9,750 nucleotides of DNA from Lachnospiraceae bacterium (GCA_024691145.1 JAILNW010000009.1:1-9750); one strand, 5' to 3'. Numbered from the stretch's first letter, positions 1 to 7,585 are shown. Made by a program: numbers and translations. Notes: generated from the letters alone by a model not told the origin.

Positions 1-3000
1 AAGCGATAAGTACCCTTCTTGCATTTCTTAATTTCATACAAAACAGAATCGGCATTATAAATTTCCTTTTCAACTGTGGTTACGTTTGTTTCTTCATTAA
101 GTTCAAAACGACAGACACCAATTGAACAGGTTAATCTGTGTAATTTATCAACCTCAATTTTCTGATTTTTTTCTTTTTCAATTAAATCAACAAAATAGTT
201 AAATTCTTTTATTTGTCTATATATGTTTTCTATCTTTTCAGTTAATAGTTCTTTATCAACTGAATGAATAAAAACTAAAAATTCATCACCGCCATTTCGG
301 GCTGCAAAGTCGTTGTCATCGCAAATGCTTTTAAGTATTATAGCTATGTTTTTAAGGACAATATCTCCAGCTTCGTGACCGAAGGAATCGTTGTAGTACT
401 TAAAGTTATCAAGGTCAATGTAAAAAATTGATATATCCTTAAATTGATTTCTGTTATCAAGCATTATATCAATCTGTTCATACAAACCAGCTCTGTTATA
501 AATACCGGTAAGTTTATCGGTTTGTGCATACAGATTAAGAGTTTTATTAATTTCATTAATAGTAATAATATTCTCAATTCTTTTTATTGAGTCAATCAGC
601 TGTCTTAAAAGACGAAGATATGTGCTAAGATTTGACTCAACAATTGTCATATATTCACTTGAAGCTACCATTACATTAACATTTTTTAAAGCTTTGTATC
701 CAAAGGCAATATATTCAAGGTTTTCCTTCTCGTAGAAGGAGGCACCAAATGCAGAAAATAATTTATCACATCCAAGCAAACGGAATATTTCAAGATATTC
801 TCCATAGTGGTTGTCTGTTGATTTTACTAAAAATTCCTTTTTATGATTTCTGAAAAAATCTTCTATCTGATTAAAGTTATTGATAATAACTTCATTTTTT
901 ATATTGCCGGCATAATAAACCTGTCTATTATCCATACGTAGCAGTAGCAGGGCATCTAAGTTGTAATGATGTATAAATGCATCAAATGAATCATCTGTAA
1001 GTTGCTTTACTGAATCCAAGGAAGTACTCATAATATTCTGCCAATTAGTCAGGAATTCTTTTTCCTGATTTATCTGGGAAATAAAACGCTTCATTTTTTG
1101 GTGTTCAACCTTACCTTTAAGTATTTTAACAGATTCATCAGAAATATCAAGATTAAAGTTTTTAATGTTTGTAAATAATTCATTATTAATAAAAGCCAAT
1201 GCCATTTGCTTTTTATAAACATAACCATTATCATCACAATACTTAATAGCAGAGTTTATAAGTTCATCTGCTTCAACTGTTCTTCCTAGTTTTCTAAAGA
1301 AGAAGGCCTTGTTAATCAGAAAAGGAACATAACAAAAGTAGTGTTGGGATTCTATAAAAACAAAATATTTTTCTGCATGTTCAAGATATTTTTCTGCTGA
1401 GTTTGTATTATCATTATCTTTATTAAGCAAAAATCCTACATAATAGTAAAAAAATAAATCCTGATAATTCAAATTTTTATCAAGTCCATCATAATTAAAC
1501 TCTGTGTTTTGTTGCATCATCTTATGCTCAAATTCACAAAGGTATTTTCTGTTCTGATAGTAATAACTTAATGCCTTTAAGGCATGTAACTTTGCTATGT
1601 TACATGCAAACAGTTTCGTATATTCCATTTGATCCATAATCCAGATACAAAGATTAGCATATTTTATACAATGGTCATAATTCTGAGCAGAAAAAGCATT
1701 CATTGACATGTTATACATTATTTCAGCCATATGTGAAATAGATAAAAGTTTAAGGCAGCTCTTTAATGATAAAAGAAAATATTCCTGTGCTTTTTTGAAT
1801 TGTTCACTCATCATATAAAGATATCCCATACCAATTTGAATATACATTTCATCATTGGAGCCGCTTTTTATTATTTTTAAATACTCTTCATGAAAGAAAC
1901 GGTTAGCATAGTTATAGTTTCTATTGGCTGTTTTTGCAATAAAAAATCTATATATACTATACATTAATCTTACGTTATTATGTTCTTTAGCCATGTTTAT
2001 GGCCTTTTGATAACCAGTGGATTTTATAGCTGGCAAATCTTTATAGCTTGCTGCATCATTTTCAGAACAGATACATGTAAGAATAATTATATGGTTGAAA
2101 AAGTTATATTTTTTCATTTTATCATATAAATCCTTATCAAATACTTTTATAACAGCCGGATCATGTGCGGAAGATGAATATTTTACAAACATATTCATCA
2201 TATCTGCCAGCATGATATTAAAATCATTCTTATCCTCATATGCATATTTAATGGCGTTTTTTACAGTTTGTTTTGCTTTGTCCTGCTGACCTAGTATAAG
2301 TAGTGTTCTTGTAAGATAGTAATTAGCGAGAAATGCTTTTTCATTAGTAAAATCCTGAAAAGCATTTGTAAGCATTTTGTCGCACAACAATAAAGCATCA
2401 CCATGACGTTTACAAAAAGTATATGCCGTAATCATTAATCTGTAAAGTCTGAATTCAATGTCAGATGATAACTCTATTTTTTCTGCAAGTAGTTTATTAC
2501 TGATAAATTCGAGCAGAGCAACGGCATCTGTTAATTGTAAAAACTCTATACCATTTTCGGCAATATCAAGGTATTGAGGAATAAGATTATTATCAAAGTA
2601 TTTTATGGTATCACTGTCGTTATTGTTACCTTTTAATTCAAATTCTAATATATAGCCTTCTTCGTCAAGTTCTTTTATAATATTATTCCACTTTTCTATT
2701 TTGTAAGTCTGAATAGGATACAATTCATCATATCCTCCAATTATATGAACATTTTCAATTGAATTGTTAATTATGCCGTGTAAAAGGTTCATTGTTGATA
2801 GAGCCGCACAATGTAACTGGTCAAGTATGAAAATAACACTTTTCTTTTTGGAAAAATACGTTATCATGTTAATAAGAACTTTATTTATATTTTCAAGCTC
2901 AAAATCAACACACTCCCACATATGTTCTTTTCTTACTGCTTTTCCTGTTTCAAAATAACTGCAAAATACAGGATATAGATTTTCAAGGCATTCCATTTCC

Positions 3001-3248
3001 TTTAAAAATGGCATTATATCTATATTTTCATTTATTATGGATTGTTTTATATATCCTAAAAATGGCTCTAATGGAACCATTGTAAATTTTTTCCCAAATG
3101 AATATTTTATAACATTATTTGTTGCCGAATCTGAAATGTTTATAAACGAGAGCATGTCAAACTGACCATAATATCGTATTACAATATTATGAACAGGAAT
3201 ATTATTGTTTATATTGTATGATATTTCGTTAAGAAAAATTTCCCTCAT
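1..3248 (-). CDS. Large TPR/GGDEF signalling protein with degenerate ATPase-like N-terminus (3' end cut by window)
   Basis: The frame is open for 1,082 codons from ATG at 3248-3246 to the window edge. The start follows a GGAGG (3257-3261) by 8 nt. The C-terminus is a diguanylate cyclase domain, which makes cyclic di-GMP from two GTP: DKLTGIYNRAG from about residue 911, metal-binding DLDNFK at 945-950, then NDSFGHEAGD, RNGGDEF (GGDEF at 986-990), CSIGV, and a closing AD.VLYEIKKCKKG. Only the last few residues are missing. The canonical RxxD inhibitory site reads DDND, so product inhibition there is unlikely. Residues of about 1-200 resemble the ATPase part of AAA_16/STAND-type regulators (VPLEPFLGYI; a Walker-B-like VIFILDQLH with D143), but I see no Walker A GxxxxGK[ST]. 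Residues of about 200-730 are helical and TPR-like. Residues of about 760-890 look GAF-like. No membrane segments are evident, so it is probably cytoplasmic. The domain edges are read by eye. Confidence 0.9.
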   Translation of the reverse strand, partial: MREIFLNEISYNINNNIPVHNIVIRYYGQFDMLSFINISDSATNNVIKYSFGKKFTMVPLEPFLGYIKQSIINENIDIMPFLKEMECLENLYPVFCSYFETGKAVRKEHMWECVDFELENINKVLINMITYFSKKKSVIFILDQLHCAALSTMNLLHGIINNSIENVHIIGGYDELYPIQTYKIEKWNNIIKELDEEGYILEFELKGNNNDSDTIKYFDNNLIPQYLDIAENGIEFLQLTDAVALLEFISNKLLAEKIELSSDIEFRLYRLMITAYTFCKRHGDALLLCDKMLTNAFQDFTNEKAFLANYYLTRTLLILGQQDKAKQTVKNAIKYAYEDKNDFNIMLADMMNMFVKYSSSAHDPAVIKVFDKDLYDKMKKYNFFNHIIILTCICSENDAASYKDLPAIKSTGYQKAINMAKEHNNVRLMYSIYRFFIAKTANRNYNYANRFFHEEYLKIIKSGSNDEMYIQIGMGYLYMMSEQFKKAQEYFLLSLKSCLKLLSISHMAEIMYNMSMNAFSAQNYDHCIKYANLCIWIMDQMEYTKLFACNIAKLHALKALSYYYQNRKYLCEFEHKMMQQNTEFNYDGLDKNLNYQDLFFYYYVGFLLNKDNDNTNSAEKYLEHAEKYFVFIESQHYFCYVPFLINKAFFFRKLGRTVEADELINSAIKYCDDNGYVYKKQMALAFINNELFTNIKNFNLDISDESVKILKGKVEHQKMKRFISQINQEKEFLTNWQNIMSTSLDSVKQLTDDSFDAFIHHYNLDALLLLRMDNRQVYYAGNIKNEVIINNFNQIEDFFRNHKKEFLVKSTDNHYGEYLEIFRLLGCDKLFSAFGASFYEKENLEYIAFGYKALKNVNVMVASSEYMTIVESNLSTYLRLLRQLIDSIKRIENIITINEINKTLNLYAQTDKLTGIYNRAGLYEQIDIMLDNRNQFKDISIFYIDLDNFKYYNDSFGHEAGDIVLKNIAIILKSICDDNDFAARNGGDEFLVFIHSVDKELLTEKIENIYRQIKEFNYFVDLIEKEKNQKIEVDKLHRLTCSIGVCRFELNEETNVTTVEKEIYNADSVLYEIKKCKKGTYR

Positions 3249-3324
3249 GTTATATGCCTCCGATTATTTTTCGATAGTATCCAATGTATATATCGGCCAT
3301 TATTAATTTTTTGTATAGCAGGAA

Positions 3325-3352
3325 ATAATATATGGCTTGCTTATTAAGCTAA
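3325..3352 (-). promoter_or_regulatory. Possible promoter of the GGDEF gene
   Basis: Read on the minus strand there is TTAGCT (3352-3347), a 16-bp spacer and TATTAT (3330-3325), about 75 bp upstream of the GGDEF start codon. The -10 match is good and the -35 match is weak. It overlaps the opposing candidate promoter, as expected for a compact divergent control region. This is inferred from consensus matching only. Confidence 0.25.
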
Positions 3353-3365
3353 AATAGTATACAGT
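3337..3365 (+). promoter_or_regulatory. Possible promoter of the epimerase-GNAT gene
   Basis: TTGCTT (3337-3342) and TACAGT (3360-3365) are separated by 17 bp, about 50 bp upstream of ATG 3415. Matches to the sigma-A consensus are partial (4 of 6 in each box). TATAAG at 3365-3370 is an alternative -10. The site would drive the run of plus-strand genes that begins at 3415. Confidence 0.3.
3339..3349. promoter_or_regulatory. Palindrome GCTTA-T-TAAGC in the divergent promoter region
   Basis: A perfect 5+1+5 bp dyad lies between the divergent GGDEF and epimerase genes and overlaps the -35 region of both candidate promoters. That is where an operator could sit, but it is short, AT-rich, and could occur by chance. 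Confidence 0.25.
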
Positions 3366-3414
3366 ATAAGTGTAGCAAGGACATATAGTTTTTTACTTTA
3401 TATGGAGGGCTTTT

Positions 3415-4812
3415 ATGGGTAAGTTTTTAGTAACAGGCGGAACAGTATTTGTAAGCAAGGCAGTTGCAACATACTTTGTAAACAAGGGACATGAGGTTTA
3501 TGTTCTTAATCGTGGCACAAGGGAACAGGTACCTGGAGTTAAGTTAATTAAGGCAGATAGAGATAATATTGGTGATGCATTAAAGGGAATGGAATTTGAT
3601 ACTGTAATTGATGTAACATCATATACAGGGGATGAGATTAACAAACTTCTTGATTCTCTTTATAAGTTTGATAACTACATTATGATAAGTTCAAGTGCTG
3701 TTTATCCAGAAACTAATGCAATGCCATTTGTGGAAGAGGGTACATTGGGGAATAATAAGTTCTGGACTTTCTATGGCACTAATAAAATTGCAGCGGAACA
3801 GGAACTTCTTAGTCGTTTTAAGGATGCATATATAATTCGTCCTCCATATCTTTATGGTGAAGGAAATAATGTATACAGAGAAGCCTTTGTGTTTGACTGT
3901 GCAATGAAGGATAAGACATTTTATCTTCCTAAAGATGGCAGCATGAATATGCAGTTCTTTAATGTAAAAGACCTTTGCAGATTTATAGATTTAATATTAG
4001 AAAAGAAACCTGAAAATCACATTTTTAATGTTGGGAATAATGAAAGAATTAGCGTAAAAGACTGGGTTAAGCTTTGTTATAAGGCAGCAGGAAAGGAAGC
4101 TTCATTTGTAAATGTAGATAGAGACATTAATCAAAGAGAGTATTTCCCATTTAGTGATTATGATTATTATCTTGATATAACTAATCAGTCAGAGTTAATG
4201 CCAGATACAATGCCACTTGATGAGGGGCTAAAGGAAGCCTATAACTGGTATGTTGATAACCGGGATAAAGTTAATAAGAGACCTTACTACAACAACATGA
4301 AAAGTATTATAATAAGAGATAACTTTGAGTTTAGATATATTAATAAAGAGGAAACAGATCAGGCTATTAATCTTGAGCAGATTTGTTTCCCTCCAAATGA
4401 AGCCTGCAGTCCTAAGAATATGACAATTAGAATTGAAAAAGCAGCAGAGCAGTTTTTAGTTGCTGTTGATAAGAAAACAGGAAAGATAGCAGGTTTTCTT
4501 AATGGACTTACAACTAATGAGAAGAAGTTCAGGGATGAGTTTTTTACTGACGCAGACCTTTATAATAAAGATGGTGATACCATTATGATACTTGGACTTG
4601 TTGTTCATCCTGATTACAGATTAAATGGTCTTGCAAGGGAACTTGTAAAGCAGTATTCAATAAGAGAAAAGGAAAGAGGAAGAAAAGAAGCTCTTCTTAC
4701 ATGTCTTGATGACAGGGTGCCTATGTATCTTAAGTTTGGTTTTACAGACAAGGGAATCGCTGATTCCACATGGGGCGGCGAAGAGTGGCATGAGATGAGC
4801 CTTATGTTCTAA
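3415..4812 (+). CDS. NAD-dependent epimerase/dehydratase (SDR) fused to a GNAT acetyltransferase
   Basis: This is a 465-residue protein. ATG 3415 follows GGAGGG (3404-3409) at 5 nt. Residues 1 to about 290 form an extended/atypical short-chain dehydrogenase domain. The dinucleotide motif is TGGTVFVS (7-14), the variant seen in CSP41-like and related epimerases, in place of TGGxGxxG. ISSSAVYP lies at 91-98, and the catalytic YxxxK pair is Y120/K124 in YGTNKIAAE. Residues of about 301-465 form a separate GNAT N-acetyltransferase domain with acetyl-CoA motif A LGLVVHPDYRLNGLA (393-407; R402-L-N-G405-L-A407) and a typical C-terminal YLKFGF segment, closest in flavour to AANAT-like enzymes. The joint at about 291-300 holds an internal ATG (4297) with no Shine-Dalgarno before it, so I read this as one fused polypeptide. 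The substrates of both domains are unknown. The stop lies 9 nt before the transporter start. Confidence 0.88.
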   Translation: MGKFLVTGGTVFVSKAVATYFVNKGHEVYVLNRGTREQVPGVKLIKADRDNIGDALKGMEFDTVIDVTSYTGDEINKLLDSLYKFDNYIMISSSAVYPETNAMPFVEEGTLGNNKFWTFYGTNKIAAEQELLSRFKDAYIIRPPYLYGEGNNVYREAFVFDCAMKDKTFYLPKDGSMNMQFFNVKDLCRFIDLILEKKPENHIFNVGNNERISVKDWVKLCYKAAGKEASFVNVDRDINQREYFPFSDYDYYLDITNQSELMPDTMPLDEGLKEAYNWYVDNRDKVNKRPYYNNMKSIIIRDNFEFRYINKEETDQAINLEQICFPPNEACSPKNMTIRIEKAAEQFLVAVDKKTGKIAGFLNGLTTNEKKFRDEFFTDADLYNKDGDTIMILGLVVHPDYRLNGLARELVKQYSIREKERGRKEALLTCLDDRVPMYLKFGFTDKGIADSTWGGEEWHEMSLMF

Positions 4813-4821
4813 TGATTTGTT

Positions 4822-5739
4822 ATGGAAAAGAAAGAACATTTTTTAGAGAAAACATATATTATGATATTTGTTGCAATGATTTGCTGCCTCCTTTGGGGGT
4901 CAGCATTTCCATGCATCAAGACGGGTTACAGGTTATTTAATATAAGTGGTGATGATGCAAAAAGTCAGATTCTCTTTGCTGGAATAAGGTTTGCAATTGC
5001 AGGTTTTATGGTTATAATAACACATAGCATAAGAAGTAAAGGAATTGTGCTTCCAAAGGAACCTAAGAAGATATTGGTTTTAAGCTTGTTTCAGACTATT
5101 TTGCAGTATTATTTTTTCTATGTTGGAATGGCACATACAACAGGTGTGAAATCATCTATAATTACAGGTGCAGGAACATTTATTACACTTTTTATAAGTG
5201 CCCTGTTATTTAAGCAGGAGAGTTTAACAACAAGGAAGATAGCAGGAAGTCTGGTTGGCTTTATAGGACTTATACTTGTTAATGTAAATGGCAAAAGCAT
5301 AGACTTTGATTTATGCTTTAATGGTGAAGGTTTTATACTTATTGCCGGCTTGTCAGCGGCCATGTCTTCTGGATTTATTAAGAAATTTTCTAAGGATACA
5401 GATGTTGTTATGCTTAGTGGTTATCAGTTTATGTTTGGCGGAACAGTAATGGCTGTTATTGGCTTCATAATGGGCGGAAGACTTGGTGCTGTAAGTACAG
5501 AGGGAATGGTACTTCTTTTATATATGGGATTTATATCTGCCTGTGCTTATACACTTTGGAGTTTATTGCTTAAGCATAATGATGTATCAAAGGTATCTGC
5601 CTGCAAGTTTATGAATCCAGTGTTTGGAGTACTGCTTTCTGCAATTATACTTAATGAAGGAAGTACACTAGGTTCTTATGTAATAGTGTCGTTACTGCTT
5701 ATATGTCTTGGTATATTTATAGTTAATTATAAAAAATAA
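4822..5739 (+). CDS. EamA/DMT-family transporter, ten predicted membrane helices
   Basis: This 305-residue inner-membrane protein belongs to the drug/metabolite transporter superfamily and has two tandem EamA repeats (about 14-155 and 165-303), the usual length for the family. The first helix carries the typical LLWGSAFPCIKTG stretch (W25, G26). The second repeat has LSAAMSSGFIKKF near its start, and a YTLWSLLLKHNDVSKVSACKF-like loop comes before the last two helices (written as motif positions of about 236-257). It probably exports a small metabolite or amino acid, but the substrate cannot be told from sequence. The start is uncertain: ATG 4822 lacks a Shine-Dalgarno, and ATG 4861 is an alternative that would begin at the first helix. 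Translation may be coupled to the upstream gene, whose stop is 9 nt away. The stop is followed immediately by the inverted repeat at 5741. Confidence 0.88.
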   Translation: MEKKEHFLEKTYIMIFVAMICCLLWGSAFPCIKTGYRLFNISGDDAKSQILFAGIRFAIAGFMVIITHSIRSKGIVLPKEPKKILVLSLFQTILQYYFFYVGMAHTTGVKSSIITGAGTFITLFISALLFKQESLTTRKIAGSLVGFIGLILVNVNGKSIDFDLCFNGEGFILIAGLSAAMSSGFIKKFSKDTDVVMLSGYQFMFGGTVMAVIGFIMGGRLGAVSTEGMVLLLYMGFISACAYTLWSLLLKHNDVSKVSACKFMNPVFGVLLSAIILNEGSTLGSYVIVSLLLICLGIFIVNYKK

Positions 5740-5740
5740 T

Positions 5741-5790
5741 TTATAAGACCTCCAAATGTGGCAAAAAAATGAGATTTGGAGGACTTATAA
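5741..5790. other. Near-perfect 17-bp inverted repeat (strong hairpin)
   Basis: The arms 5741-5757 and 5774-5790 match at 16 of 17 positions, with a single A/A mismatch between a 9-bp and a 7-bp stem and a 16-nt loop. The hairpin starts one base after the transporter stop and ends before the phosphoesterase ribosome binding site. In the plus direction it lacks a proper U tract, so it is not a textbook terminator there. In the minus direction it is followed by a U-rich run, but no minus-strand gene reaches it. It may act as an attenuator or an RNA processing or stability element. The 3' arm contains GGAGG (5778-5782) paired with CCTCC. Confidence 0.75.
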
Positions 5791-5807
5791 TTGGAAAGGA
5801 TGATATT

Positions 5808-6356
5808 ATGAAGTTATTAGTTGCATCAGATATTCATGGTTCTGCAACATACTGCCAGATGTTACTGGATGCTTATAAAAGGGAAGCTGCAGACAGAATG
5901 TTACTTCTTGGAGATGTGCTTTATCATGGACCAAGAAATGATTTACCTGATGGTTATGCTCCTAAGGAAGTAATTAAGATGTTAAATGAATATAAGAATG
6001 AGATTTATTGTGTAAGAGGTAATTGTGAAGCTGAGGTTGACCAGATGGTACTTGAATTTCCGGTTCTGGCTGACTATGCACTTATACCAATTGGAGAAAA
6101 AATGATATATGCAACACATGGACACATTTTTAATAAAGATAATCTGCCACCTATGAAGTCTGGTGATATTCTGCTTCATGGTCATACACATGTTACAGCC
6201 TGTGAAGATGTTAATGGAATAATTTATATGAATCCAGGTTCTGTTTCAATACCGAAGGAAAATACAAAACGAGGATATATAATAATTAATGGTAATACAT
6301 TTATATGGAAGACATTAGGTGGAGAAGAGTATATGTCATATACTGTTGGAGGCTGA
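5808..6356 (+). CDS. yfcE: YfcE-type metallophosphoesterase (calcineurin-like phosphodiesterase)
   Basis: This 182-residue protein matches the size of YfcE-family phosphodiesterases, cytoplasmic dinuclear-metal enzymes that cleave phosphodiester bonds (E. coli YfcE acts on artificial substrates; its natural substrate is unclear). All metal-binding motifs are present: DIHG (D8, H10), LLGDVLYHG (G35, D36), RGNCE (N72), ATHGH (H104) and HGHTH (H126, H128), followed by MNPGSVSIPK, typical of the YfcE group. I chose ATG 5808 because GGAAAGG (5793-5799) stands 8 nt upstream and the metal site D8 then sits right at the N-terminus as in the family. An in-frame upstream ATG at 5769 would place 13 extra residues inside the hairpin at 5741-5790 and has no Shine-Dalgarno. 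The stop is 1 nt before the next start. Confidence 0.92.
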   Translation: MKLLVASDIHGSATYCQMLLDAYKREAADRMLLLGDVLYHGPRNDLPDGYAPKEVIKMLNEYKNEIYCVRGNCEAEVDQMVLEFPVLADYALIPIGEKMIYATHGHIFNKDNLPPMKSGDILLHGHTHVTACEDVNGIIYMNPGSVSIPKENTKRGYIIINGNTFIWKTLGGEEYMSYTVGG

Positions 6357-6357
6357 T

Positions 6358-6741
6358 ATGAGATTAATTGTAGGTGGATGTTATCAGGGAAAGCTTGAGT
6401 ATGCAATAAACACTTATGGTATACATAAAGAAAATGTATATACCGCTGCACTTCCAAAGAAAAATGAAGTGCACAATACAACTATTGTAATTAATAAACT
6501 TAATGAGATAGTTAAGATGTGCTTAAAGCAAGGGGATAATCCTGAAGAAATGATAATGGAATTTGTAGAAAAATACCCTGATAGTATTATAATAAGTGAT
6601 GAAATAGGAAATGGTATTGTTCCTATGGACAAGTTTGAAAGAGAGTACAGGGAATGTACAGGGAGATTATTGATAACACTTGCTAAAGAAGCTGAAAGTG
6701 TAGAACGTGTTATTTGTGGCATTTCCCAAAGGATAAAATAG
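6358..6741 (+). CDS. Short CobU-like protein (adenosylcobinamide kinase/guanylyltransferase homologue)
   Basis: This 127-residue protein starts at ATG 6358, 5 nt after GGAGG (6348-6352), with translation likely coupled to the phosphoesterase. It follows the CobU outline: an N-terminal IVGGCYQGK (G6-K12) in the position of the CobU P-loop GGxxSGKS, and a C-terminal SDEIGNGIVPMD (80-91) followed by REYRECTGRLLITLAKEAESV and ICGISQRIK, matching the CobU NEVGxGIVP...FRDxxGxLNQxLA...GLPxxLK pattern. CobU activates cobinamide with a phosphate and then GMP. This version is about 50 residues shorter than CobU (about 180). It has leucine in place of the P-loop Ser/Thr after K12, and it lacks the recognisable central histidine segment used for guanylylation. 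Homology is well supported; catalytic activity is doubtful. It may be a divergent or regulatory paralogue found in Lachnospiraceae. Confidence 0.8.
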   Translation: MRLIVGGCYQGKLEYAINTYGIHKENVYTAALPKKNEVHNTTIVINKLNEIVKMCLKQGDNPEEMIMEFVEKYPDSIIISDEIGNGIVPMDKFEREYRECTGRLLITLAKEAESVERVICGISQRIK

Positions 6742-6803
6742 AATTAATGTTTTTATGTGATTTTGCCGATTATACAGTTATCATTGGAAATGGAGGAATT
6801 CAC

Positions 6804-7313
6804 ATGGGAATATCTGATAATAAAACAGAGGATATGGTGTTTTTAAAAATGCCAGAAAATTTTGAGGAGTTTTTAGCACTTTCTCAGGCAAAGCTATCTA
6901 CACCATTTGAAACAGCAGCTTTAACTGTATTGGCATTATGCTATTATCCTAATGATTTTGAACTTTTTAAGAAGATGTATGAATATGTAAGCGGACCTAG
7001 ACAGATAAGCCAGATGGAATATCAGTTTTTAAAGGACCGATTTAAGGATACAGATTATGTGGCACGTTCATATTTTAAAGGTGCTGTGCCTGATAATGAT
7101 TACAAACCATCAGAACCACATACTATAACTGTAAGTGAAAATCCTTATACTTACGCTAATGAAGGGTATGCTAAAATGTTTATGTCTTCTGGAGGAGCAG
7201 ACTCTCCACGTAGTGTACTGCTTAGAAAAGGAAAAGATGGAAAATGGTATTTGTGGGAACAGTTTGTGCTTGTGGGAATAAGAAGTCCTGAAAGTACAAA
7301 TCCATGGGCATAA
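6804..7313 (+). CDS. DUF6935-like protein, function unknown
   Basis: The protein has 169 residues from ATG 6804, which has GGAGG (6792-6796) at 7 nt. A longer frame reaching back to TTG 6714 would overlap the CobU-like gene and lacks a ribosome binding site. I recognise the pattern of the DUF6935 family, common in Clostridia: TPFETAALTVLALCYYP (33-49), GPRQISQMEYQFLKDRF (64-80), SYFKGAVPDNDYKPSEP (89-105), then SGGADSPRSVLLRKG (129-143) and a C-terminal WYLWEQFVLVGIRSP (148-162) ending in NPWA. It has no signal peptide or membrane segment, so it should be cytoplasmic. No catalytic motif is apparent. It is the last gene before the terminator at 7331 and lies 62 bp after the CobU-like gene. The family name comes from memory of its conserved motifs; no function should be assumed. 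Confidence 0.8.
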   Translation: MGISDNKTEDMVFLKMPENFEEFLALSQAKLSTPFETAALTVLALCYYPNDFELFKKMYEYVSGPRQISQMEYQFLKDRFKDTDYVARSYFKGAVPDNDYKPSEPHTITVSENPYTYANEGYAKMFMSSGGADSPRSVLLRKGKDGKWYLWEQFVLVGIRSPESTNPWA

Positions 7314-7330
7314 AAACTTACATGGTATAC

Positions 7331-7361
7331 AAAAACAGAGCAGTTTTTCTGCTCTGTTTTT
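7331..7361 (+). terminator. Intrinsic terminator closing the 3415-7313 gene run
   Basis: A perfect 13-bp stem (7331-7343 with 7349-7361; core ACAGAGCAG/CTGCTCTGT) encloses a TTTTT loop. The 3' arm ends in TTTTT and the 5' arm begins with AAAAA, giving the classic A-tract/hairpin/U-tract layout that can work in both directions. It lies 17 bp after the DUF6935-like stop. Confidence 0.9.
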
Positions 7362-7527
7362 CACGATCATATAATTTACTTTTTTGTATCTCCTTTTAAT
7401 AATTCCAGATATAAAACTAACCATTTATTATTTAAAAATAATTCCGAACTTTTCTTTTAATAACCCTCTTATTAAACCAAATCCCTTAGAAAACTATACA
7501 TGATTTTTATCCCCAAATAATAATCAC
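7362..7527. other. AT-rich intergenic stretch without a gene
   Basis: The gene-free interval from 7314 to 7628 is 315 bp. After the terminator it holds very AT-rich DNA with short chance-like direct repeats (CTTTTAATAA at 7393 and 7454; AATAATTCC at 7398 and 7437), then the promoter at 7528 and a 5' leader. I see no B12-riboswitch landmarks, tRNA or convincing coding sequence in it. Confidence 0.6.
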
Positions 7528-7556
7528 TTGTATTTGTTTTCCTCTATATGTATAAT
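7528..7556 (+). promoter_or_regulatory. Sigma-A type promoter of the cobC-like/cbiB unit
   Basis: TTGTAT (7528-7533), a 17-bp spacer and a perfect TATAAT (7551-7556) precede the phosphatase gene. Transcription should begin around 7562-7564, giving a leader of about 65 nt. This is the best promoter match in the window and shows that a new transcription unit starts after the terminator at 7331. Confidence 0.75.
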
Positions 7557-7585
7557 ATAAACTATGAAAGTCACACGGATATCTC

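Noticed and set aside
2095..2289. Short plus-strand frames here and at 2764-2958
   Set aside because: Both are antisense to the continuous GGDEF protein frame, which has clear domain signatures on the minus strand.
7393..7463. Short direct repeats CTTTTAATAA and AATAATTCC
   Set aside because: Two copies each of 9-10 bp in very AT-rich DNA with unequal spacing; there is no CRISPR-like or iteron-like regularity.
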